Assembly: GCA_030591745.1 (NCBI GenBank)
Contig: JAUVAM010000021.1
Location: 1 to 14,028 of the forward strand
From: Deltaproteobacteria bacterium
GTDB lineage: Bacteria > Myxococcota > B64-G9
Length of the DNA stretch: 14,028 nucleotides
Direction: 5' to 3'
Shown here piece after piece: positions 6,767-13,074 of the stretch. Numbering within the stretch: the first letter of the stretch is position 1; each line of letters opens with the position of its first letter. The position numbers and the translations under genes were made by a program. The notes under the pieces were generated by a model, which searched no databases, was not told the origin of the DNA, and worked only from the letters and a program-made list of their open reading frames with translations.

Positions 6767-8067
6767 CTCATGCCTCCTCTCCGTTTTTCCTGCCTGCTGT
6801 CTAAGCGCAACCAGGCCAACATGGCGTCCACTTCCTGCAAATCCACAAGCGCTGCACCATGGACACAGAGTTCACGACGAACCTGGCTCAAAGCCGCCAG
6901 CAGACGATTGCGCTCTTGCCCCTCGGCCATCCAATCGACTTCAACTTTCAAACGCTCGGCCTGGTCCTCTCCTGTCCCACCCCAACCCAAGGGCCACGAC
7001 AAACGCAGCCCAGCGGACCAATTTCGATAGCCTTGCCAACTCCAAGAATCAGGCCGCCAATCGCGTCGGCTTCTCCCTCGTCCGGCACCAAATAGCATTT
7101 CCAAGCGGGGCAGATGGAGCGGGCTACCCAATCGCATGGATGGCCAAATCAAGGGCATCCTCTTTTTTGCCCCGCAGCCTGGTCGCGAATCCAAGGCCAC
7201 CCGCCGAGGTCGAAAAATTCGCTGTGTGCCCAAAAGCCAGGGCGGACTCGAAACATGACCTGCACGGCCACGCACGGGGACCAGTGAGCGCTCGCAGGCC
7301 GGCAGCCGCCCTGCGATTTCGGCCTTCCCCGGTCGCCGCCACCACCAACGCAGGTTCGAAGACAACCACAGGTCGGTTTGCATTTGATGCAGGCGCTCTA
7401 AGCGCTCTCCAGGCAACAAGGCAAGTGGAGGCAAGGCGACGGGTAGTCCTCCCTCTCGCGCCCGCCAACGTTGCCCACGCCTGTCAACCCAATGCCTGCG
7501 TCCATCACCTTCAAAGAAAATCCAAGCCCCCTTGGGTTCTTCCATCCCCTGCAGCCTCCCATGGCTCAAGCGCAGCGTGCCCCGCCAGCGCATCAACCAC
7601 AAAACCTCATCGCGCCAACGCAGGTCCACCACCGAACCGGCAGGCAGCGCATGAAGCCGACTGCGCGCCCCTTCAGGCACCGACCAATGCCACAGCTGGC
7701 CCTCCATGACAGCGACCAGACCCCGAGCCTCGTCCACGGCGATGGCCCCCGGCCTTGCACCGAAGGCCAGACGCCTAAGACCATCAGACTTCAGAAAAAA
7801 AAGACCGCAGGCGCAAGAAACCACAACCCCATCTCGCCATGGCAAAACCTTGGGACTGCTTCCCCCATCGTGCGCGCAGGGAAAAACCAGCCGCAGGTCT
7901 CCAACGGGTCCCCGCCACAAGCCGTCGTGGCAGACCAAAACAAGCGACCCTCGCATCCAGGTGGCCGCGGTGCAGCGACTGGCGCTTGGCGAAAATGCGA
8001 CGGGTTCATAAACATAGCCCGTCACCGCCAAGGCCCAGTTCAACATCACCAGTCCGAGCACCCACAT
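6763..8067 (-). CDS. Exported propeller-like protein with C-terminal TolC-like segment
   Basis: A 434-residue protein with an N-terminal signal peptide (about residues 1-17) and no confident family match. Residues about 20-260 contain repeated short strand motifs ending in Trp or Phe, such as LVLVCHDGLWRG, VVVSCACGLFFL, LVAVMEGQLWHW, VLWLMRWRGTL and LWLSSNLRWWW, which suggest a beta-propeller, with several cysteines in the first blades. Residues about 319-430 (LPRLEMLFGAG ... NWSAGLRLSWPL ... helix ending ALSQVRRELCVHG) resemble the TolC-like segment of the next gene. The protein is rich in Trp and Arg. ATG 8067 is supported by GGAGGTGA (complement of 8071-8078). It is the first gene of a three-gene coupled operon; the propeller could bind a ligand or partner at the outer membrane, but that is inference. 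Confidence 0.65.
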   Translation of the reverse strand: MWVLGLVMLNWALAVTGYVYEPVAFSPSASRCTAATWMRGSLVLVCHDGLWRGPVGDLRLVFPCAHDGGSSPKVLPWRDGVVVSCACGLFFLKSDGLRRLAFGARPGAIAVDEARGLVAVMEGQLWHWSVPEGARSRLHALPAGSVVDLRWRDEVLWLMRWRGTLRLSHGRLQGMEEPKGAWIFFEGDGRRHWVDRRGQRWRAREGGLPVALPPLALLPGERLERLHQMQTDLWLSSNLRWWWRRPGKAEIAGRLPACERSLVPVRGRAGHVSSPPWLLGTQRIFRPRRVALDSRPGCGAKKRMPLIWPSMRLGSPLHLPRLEMLFGAGRGRSRRDWRPDSWSWQGYRNWSAGLRLSWPLGWGGTGEDQAERLKVEVDWMAEGQERNRLLAALSQVRRELCVHGAALVDLQEVDAMLAWLRLDSRQEKRRGGMR

Positions 8068-8244
8068 GCTTCACCTCCAAGCCAACTTGGACGCAAGGCT
8101 CATGCCACATCCACCCACACCGGCCAAGCTCCCGTAATTTCACGATCCGAGAAGCCGCCAAGCACTTCGAAGGATCTTTGGGGTGTCCGGAATCCGGACA
8201 GGTTTGGCTGGAAAGACGGCTTCTGATAGAAGTTAGGACTCAGT
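8068..8244. promoter_or_regulatory. Divergent intergenic control region
   Basis: These 177 nt separate the kinase gene (+) from the three-gene envelope operon (-) and must hold promoters for at least one of them. It contains the 17-nt palindrome at 8184-8200 and a smaller self-complementary CTTCGAAG at 8165-8172. A possible TTGGCT (8204-8209) and TAGAAG (8227-8232) pair with 17-nt spacing would put transcription start almost on the kinase ATG, so I do not accept it. No small gene is evident. Confidence 0.5.
8184..8200. promoter_or_regulatory. Perfect 17-nt palindrome, candidate operator
   Basis: TGTCCGGAATCCGGACA has two perfect 8-nt arms, TGTCCGGA and TCCGGACA, around one central A. It lies 44 nt before the kinase start and 116 nt before the start of the divergent operon. 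No T-tract follows, so it is not an intrinsic terminator; a dimeric transcription factor site is the most likely meaning. The regulator is unknown. Confidence 0.5.
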
Positions 8245-11200
8245 ATGGAACAAGACAAAGACAAACGTGCCCCGGACAAAAAGCCGAGGGTGGTCATAGA
8301 ACACCCAAACCGCTACGCCTTTGCCAAAGGCAAAGATCTTGGTGGATCCATCATCGGTCGCGGCGGCATCGGCCGGGTTCTCCTGGTGGAAGATCTGCAT
8401 TTGGGCAGACAGGTCGCCCTGAAAGAGCTCTTAGAGGAAGTCGAACCCACTGAAGACAGCGGATCGGGCTCGGAACCCCGTTCTCGCGCCAGTGAACGCT
8501 TCCTGCGCGAGGCCCGTATCACGGGCCAACTCGAGCATCCCAACATCGTGCCCGTGCATGAGTTGGGTCAGCGCGCCGACGGCACCCTCTACTACACCAT
8601 GAAGGTGGTGCACGGGAGCACTCTGTCAAAAGCCCTGAAGACCAGTCCTGACCTTGAGGCCCGACTCAAGCTCCTGCCCCACTTCGTGGACCTCTGTCAG
8701 GCAATGGCTTACGCCCACAGTCGCGGCGTGATCCATCGAGACATCAAGCCATCCAACGTCATGGTGGGCCAATTCGGTGAGACCGTGGTCTTGGACTGGG
8801 GTCTGGCCAAGAAAAAAGGAGAAGGAGACCCCGAAACGCCTGCGCGAGAACGAAGCCACAAACCGACTCCGCCGACGCCCGACGAAGCCCTGACCCAGGC
8901 CGGTGCCCAGATGGGCACGCCCGGTTATATGAGTCCGGAACAAGCCGCGGGCCTGATCGACGAAGTAGATGAACGCTCGGACTGTTGGGCCTTGGGCGCG
9001 GTCCTCTATGTATTTTTGGCCGGCCATCCCATGACGGAGCAGAGCACCCGTACGGCTGGCACCCCCCCAACCTATGCTCACAGGCCAAGCGACTCTGGAC
9101 CCAGCACCGTGGATGCACAAGCCCTAAATGAGCTCTGGGGCTTTGATGCAGACCTGCCTGCAAACGCTCCGGCCGAACTGGTCTCCATTTGCCGCAAAGC
9201 CCTGCAACCCGACAAATCCTTGCGCTATGAAAACGCCGGCCAGATCGCCAGAGAAGTTCAGCGTTTCCTTTCCGGGGGCTGGGTGCGTGCCTATGAATAT
9301 CGCTTCAGGGATCTCGTAACGCGTTTCGCTAAGCGCCATCGGGCCCTGCTCATCATGGCCGTTGTCGCCATCCTGGCACTCGTGGCCATGGGCACCAGCG
9401 CCTATCGGCAAGTGCTCAACGAACGCAACAAGGCCCAAAAAGCAGAGCAGGAGGCAAGACAAGCAGCAACAATCGAGCGCCAACATCGAGCCCGAGCCGA
9501 ACGAGAAAGCGCCCAGGCCGCCATGATCCAGGGGGCACCATTAGAGGCGCGCGCCAAGTTGCGCCTGGCCATGGAAATCGAAGACGACATCTCGGGCCGC
9601 GCCATGTGGCATAAGCTCGATGAGAATCCCCTGATATGGCGGAAGCACTTTTCGGCCTCCATCTCATCGGTCGCCGCCTCCCCGGATGGTCGATGGATCG
9701 CAGCCGCGGCGGCCGACAAAACGATCAAAATCATCGACGCCGAGACAAGAAGGGTCGAAACCATTTTCAGAGGCCACAAAGATCAAGTGCTCTGTGTAAC
9801 GTTCTCCGCGGATGGCAAGAAACTATTTTCTGGGGATTGGGGTGGAAAAATTCTCTCCTGGGACTTGGCCAGCGGAACGCGGCAAGCCGTCCAAGCCCAG
9901 CACGGTGCCGCCGTGCTTGCCGTCGCCGCAAGCCCGGACGGACGTTGGTTTGCAAGCGCAGGTGCGGACAAAACCGCCCGACTCTGGAAGACGGATGATG
10001 GCTCCCTCCAGACCACGCTTCGACAAAACGGCGGTTTTCTGGTCCGCCTGGCGTTCAACCACAACACGACCCGGCTTGCCTACTCTGGGGAGGGTCCCAA
10101 ACTTCACTTGGCGAAAGTGACCCCAAAGGGTGCCACCGCCATGGGGTCCTATTCTGGTCACCATGACAACACCACCGCCATGGCCTTTTCCCCCAGCGGG
10201 CAAATGCTGGCGACCGCTGATCATGGCGGCGGCATCCTGGTCTGGCAGGAGAAACCAGACAAACACCTGGAGGTCGTCCACAGCTTCCACCACAACACGA
10301 AGAGCGTGCATGGACTGATTTTCTCCAAATCCGAAGATCTACTCCTTTCCGTGGATAAAGATGGACGAGCGATATTCTGGAACCTGGACAAAAACAAAAA
10401 GGACATCCACCACGAATTGCGCTTGGATGGAAATTTCCTCGAGATGGCCGATGCCGGCCAAAACCGCATCGTCAGCACTGGTTTCACCCCATGCGTTAGT
10501 ATGTGGAGTCTTCACCCTTCCCCTCGGAATCAAAACCAGCCCAAGCCGGGTCACAAAAGTGCAGTGCAGGGCCTGGCCTTCAGCCCGGATGGCAAGCTTC
10601 TGGCCACTGGAGGCCACGACCATATGATTCATCTTTGGGACGTGGCCAGCGGAAATGTCTTGGCCGACCTGCCCGGTCACAAGGACGCGATCTACGCTCT
10701 CGAATTCAGCGCAGATGGAAAGCGATTGGCCAGCGCCAGTTTGGACCGCAGCATTCGCCTCTGGGATGTGGCCAGCGGCAAAAACACGATGCTGCTCCGG
10801 GGACATAATTACAGTCCCCAGGACCTGCGTTTTTCCGCTGATGGAAAACGACTCATCACCGTGGACCGACGGGAGAGCATCCGGATCTGGTCGATGGAGA
10901 ATGGCCGAGAGCTGAAAACGATCAAATCGGAGTTCCCGGGTGCCTATGGTATGGATCTTTGCTCGGAAAAAAATCTTTGGCTCACAGCCGGCACCAGCAA
11001 TAACGCCCGACTCTGGCGCGCAAGCGACGGCAAGTTGCTGCGAGTTCTGGCAGGCCACAAGGACCAAGTCTGGTCGGTCCGGTTCACACCCGACTGTCGA
11101 CAGGCCATCACAGGGTCGGCGGATGGTCGCTTGGGGATTTGGGATTTAGACAGCGATGCCGTCACCTGGCGGGAAATGGGTGGGCGAGTCTACCGAATCG

Positions 11201-11916
11201 ACATCTCCCCCGACGGGCAACGAGTGGGTGCTCCCCTTTCGACGGGCTTGGCCGTTATCGTCGATCTCAAGACTGACAAGCGCTTGATTCTGAAAGGCCA
11301 CACGGGAGAGGTAAACACCTTGCGCTTCAGCCCGGACGGAAAGCTGGTGGCCACCGCTTCCGACGATGGGACACTCCGACTTTGGCATGCAGAGGACGGT
11401 CGCCCAGCCTGGCATTCGAACCAAGATCCGCCCGCCCCAGGGGACAGCTTCCCGACGGATCCAAGTGTGACCCGCGTTTTGACTACAGAGAATAGCCTCT
11501 GGCTTGGCCACAGCGATGGTCAGGTCTCCGAAAAGGCCCTGACCTCGCCAGGACAAACCAGAAGTGCCGTCCTGGAAGACACGGCCCCAAGCCAGGTCAG
11601 CCTGCTTATGCAAGGCCCGGCCGGCAGTTTGGTGGTGGGCTACGCCAACGGTCTGATCGGTCTTTGGGAGACCCAAAGCGGACAAAGGCTGGTCCACATG
11701 CGCTTACATGGACCCATCCACGAAGCTCGGATAACCGACAAGGGCATCTTGGCCTTTTCTCTGCTGGGCCAGACAGGCATGCTGAACATTCAAGCCTTCA
11801 CCCAAGATCGATGTGAACTCCTTCAAGAAATTTGGACCAAGGTCCCGGTCATCTGGCAAGAAGGACAGATCGTCCGGCAGTCAGCACCGACGAATCATCC
11901 CTGCAGTTTGCGATAA
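8245..11916 (+). CDS. Membrane Ser/Thr protein kinase with WD40 repeats
   Basis: A 1223-residue PknB/Hanks-type kinase. The N-terminal cytoplasmic kinase domain (about residues 30-340) has the glycine loop IGRGGIGRV (37-45), VALK lysine Lys60, catalytic loop HRDIKPSN (Asp166), DWG in place of DFG (Asp184) and GTPGYMSPE (from 224), so it should be active. The activation segment is long and Pro/Thr-rich. A transmembrane helix lies at about 367-388, followed by a charged coiled coil and the block QGAPLEARAKLRLAMEIEDD ... NPLIW, which I recall from myxobacterial kinases. Residues about 467-1200 form some 14 recognisable WD40 repeats (SPDGRWIAAAAADKTI, SPDGKLLATGGHDHMIHLWD and similar) plus two or three degenerate ones, enough for two propellers, predicted outside the inner membrane. 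ATG 8245 is preceded by AGGA at 8235-8238. Its stop lies 1 nt from the end of the convergent lipoprotein gene. Confidence 0.95.
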   Translation: MEQDKDKRAPDKKPRVVIEHPNRYAFAKGKDLGGSIIGRGGIGRVLLVEDLHLGRQVALKELLEEVEPTEDSGSGSEPRSRASERFLREARITGQLEHPNIVPVHELGQRADGTLYYTMKVVHGSTLSKALKTSPDLEARLKLLPHFVDLCQAMAYAHSRGVIHRDIKPSNVMVGQFGETVVLDWGLAKKKGEGDPETPARERSHKPTPPTPDEALTQAGAQMGTPGYMSPEQAAGLIDEVDERSDCWALGAVLYVFLAGHPMTEQSTRTAGTPPTYAHRPSDSGPSTVDAQALNELWGFDADLPANAPAELVSICRKALQPDKSLRYENAGQIAREVQRFLSGGWVRAYEYRFRDLVTRFAKRHRALLIMAVVAILALVAMGTSAYRQVLNERNKAQKAEQEARQAATIERQHRARAERESAQAAMIQGAPLEARAKLRLAMEIEDDISGRAMWHKLDENPLIWRKHFSASISSVAASPDGRWIAAAAADKTIKIIDAETRRVETIFRGHKDQVLCVTFSADGKKLFSGDWGGKILSWDLASGTRQAVQAQHGAAVLAVAASPDGRWFASAGADKTARLWKTDDGSLQTTLRQNGGFLVRLAFNHNTTRLAYSGEGPKLHLAKVTPKGATAMGSYSGHHDNTTAMAFSPSGQMLATADHGGGILVWQEKPDKHLEVVHSFHHNTKSVHGLIFSKSEDLLLSVDKDGRAIFWNLDKNKKDIHHELRLDGNFLEMADAGQNRIVSTGFTPCVSMWSLHPSPRNQNQPKPGHKSAVQGLAFSPDGKLLATGGHDHMIHLWDVASGNVLADLPGHKDAIYALEFSADGKRLASASLDRSIRLWDVASGKNTMLLRGHNYSPQDLRFSADGKRLITVDRRESIRIWSMENGRELKTIKSEFPGAYGMDLCSEKNLWLTAGTSNNARLWRASDGKLLRVLAGHKDQVWSVRFTPDCRQAITGSADGRLGIWDLDSDAVTWREMGGRVYRIDISPDGQRVGAPLSTGLAVIVDLKTDKRLILKGHTGEVNTLRFSPDGKLVATASDDGTLRLWHAEDGRPAWHSNQDPPAPGDSFPTDPSVTRVLTTENSLWLGHSDGQVSEKALTSPGQTRSAVLEDTAPSQVSLLMQGPAGSLVVGYANGLIGLWETQSGQRLVHMRLHGPIHEARITDKGILAFSLLGQTGMLNIQAFTQDRCELLQEIWTKVPVIWQEGQIVRQSAPTNHPCSLR

Positions 11917-11917
11917 A

Positions 11918-12997
11918 TTACTTGTTTTTGGGCGTAGCGGGTCCGCTGCGAGCAGGTTGCGCCGGCGTAGAAGGCGGGATGGGGGCCGCCTCGGTTCGAG
12001 GCGAAACGGTCCAAATTTGGTCAAAGGGCACCAGGTCCAAAGCACCATCGGCCTTCTTGACCCGCAGGCCGTTGTGCAAACACTTGTCGAAAATCACTTC
12101 CAACTTGGCCGACTTGGTCTCCACAAGCACAGCCTGACCCGCCTTGTACTTGCAAAAAACCTTGAAGGCATCTGGCACGGGCTTGGCCTCTTCGGCAAGG
12201 CGCTTGGCCTCCGCGGCGGCTTTGCATTCAGCCGCAGCCTTGGCCTTGGCTTCCTCTTTCTTGCGCTTGGCCTCCTGGGCCATCTTGAGTTTGGCGTCTT
12301 CGGCGGCTTTGCGCTCAGCCGCAGCCTTGACCTTGGCTTCTTCTTTCTTGGCCTTGGCTTCCTCTTTCTTGCGTTTGCGATCCTCCGCCTTGGCCTTGCG
12401 CGCCTCTGCCTTGGCCTTGCGAGCATCTGCCTTGACCTTGCGAGCCTCTTCACGCTTGCGTCGCCGCTCTTCCACCTTGGCCTTGCGTGTCTCCGCGCGG
12501 GTCAGAGGCTTGTCCACCTTGGCCGCAACAGGCTCCGAAGATGGGGCCGGCTTGGCCTCAGCGACCGGTTTCGCGACCTCGGGCTCGACAAGGGATGCCG
12601 CGGGTGCCACCGGCACCGCGGGAAGCGGCGGGACGACCGGCGTCGAGGCCACGCCGTCACCAAAACGGATGCCCTTGGCGTATACTTGGGTGCACTGCTT
12701 GTTGAAAACAAAGGTCAGCAAGCTCCAACGGTCCACCACAATCTCGATCAAGGCGTCCGCGCCCACGCGGGCCTTGGCGTCAGCCAATGCGGTACGCAAG
12801 GAAGCATCGGTGGCCACCGGGATGCCCAGCACGCTCATGCTGCAGCTCTCGCCCTGGGTATCACCCAAGTCCTGGTATGCCCTGCCCGCCACAGGCGCAC
12901 TGGCGTCACTCATGAGGATCGGGGTCAAACAAGCACTGCTGCCAAAAACCAAGGCCACAATCGCCGCCGCTAGAAAACTTCGTTCGATCATCTTCAT
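11918..12997 (-). CDS. Lipoprotein with TRL-like domain, charged repeat helix and small C-terminal domain
   Basis: A 359-residue predicted lipoprotein. The signal MKMIERSFLAAAIVALVFG leads to SSAC with acylated Cys23. ATG 12997 is chosen because GGAGG (complement of 13003-13007) precedes it; a longer frame to 13078 has no ribosome binding site and would bury the signal. Residues about 24-130 (GESCSMSVLGIPVATDASLRTA ... TQVYAKG) resemble TRL-like lipoproteins, with moderate certainty. A Pro/Ala/Val-rich linker follows, then about 120 residues of Lys/Arg/Ala/Glu helix with 7- and 29-residue repeats, which could form a long single helix or coiled coil spanning the periplasm. The last 70 residues hold a compact segment (AGQAVLVETKSAKLEVIFD ... 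GALDLVPFDQIWTV) and a Pro-rich tail. The TolA-like charge pattern comes from composition and is not evidence of TolA homology. Function unknown. Confidence 0.75.
   Translation of the reverse strand: MKMIERSFLAAAIVALVFGSSACLTPILMSDASAPVAGRAYQDLGDTQGESCSMSVLGIPVATDASLRTALADAKARVGADALIEIVVDRWSLLTFVFNKQCTQVYAKGIRFGDGVASTPVVPPLPAVPVAPAASLVEPEVAKPVAEAKPAPSSEPVAAKVDKPLTRAETRKAKVEERRRKREEARKVKADARKAKAEARKAKAEDRKRKKEEAKAKKEEAKVKAAAERKAAEDAKLKMAQEAKRKKEEAKAKAAAECKAAAEAKRLAEEAKPVPDAFKVFCKYKAGQAVLVETKSAKLEVIFDKCLHNGLRVKKADGALDLVPFDQIWTVSPRTEAAPIPPSTPAQPARSGPATPKNK
12214..12357 (-). repeat. Two imperfect 57-nt copies, 87-nt period, inside the lipoprotein gene
   Basis: Segments 12214-12270 and 12301-12357 are about 51 of 57 identical by eye and lie 87 nt apart. 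In the protein this is a 29-residue period beginning KKEEAK[VA]KAAAE[RC]KAA. It reflects internal duplication in the helical region and marks a spot prone to length change. Confidence 0.75.
12387..12449 (-). repeat. Three tandem 21-nt units in the lipoprotein gene
   Basis: Units at 12387-12407, 12408-12428 and 12429-12449 differ at only a few positions (plus-strand unit GCCTTGGCCTTGCG followed by a 7-nt variable end). They encode a 7-residue repeat of the form KA[DE][AD]RK[AR], consistent with a heptad helix grown by slippage or unequal recombination. Confidence 0.8.
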
Positions 12998-13074
12998 GAA
13001 TGCCTCCGGAAGTGTTGGATAACAGAAAGCCCTTGTAGCCAATGATGGACCAGGAAGCAAGAGACCCGGCGAAG
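12998..13074. other. Short intergenic region between AckA-PduL and the lipoprotein gene
   Basis: These 77 nt contain the GGAGG ribosome binding site of the lipoprotein gene and no clear terminator hairpin, so read-through from the AckA-PduL gene into the lipoprotein gene is possible. Nothing else recognisable is present. Confidence 0.4.

Noticed and set aside
6612..7709. 365-codon plus-strand open frame opposite the propeller/TolC-like gene
   Set aside because: Low-complexity Pro/Ala/Arg/Ser translation without domain, and it lies opposite two genes with signal peptides, good ribosome binding sites and ATGA overlaps. It is a GC-driven shadow.
8204..8232. TTGGCT / TAGAAG as a sigma-70 type promoter for the kinase gene
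   Set aside because: Only four of six matches in each box, and the resulting start site would fall inside or after the Shine-Dalgarno, leaving almost no leader.
12214..12449. Repeats considered as a CRISPR array
   Set aside because: The repeats are in frame, uneven in spacing, have no unique spacers and encode a Lys/Ala/Glu helix; there are no cas genes.
11813..12973. 386-codon plus-strand frame rich in Leu/Gly/Arg over the repeat lipoprotein gene
   Set aside because: Its repetitive Leu/Gly translation is the mirror of the Lys/Ala/Glu repeats, and it also overlaps the end of the kinase gene. The minus-strand frame has a lipobox and ribosome binding site.
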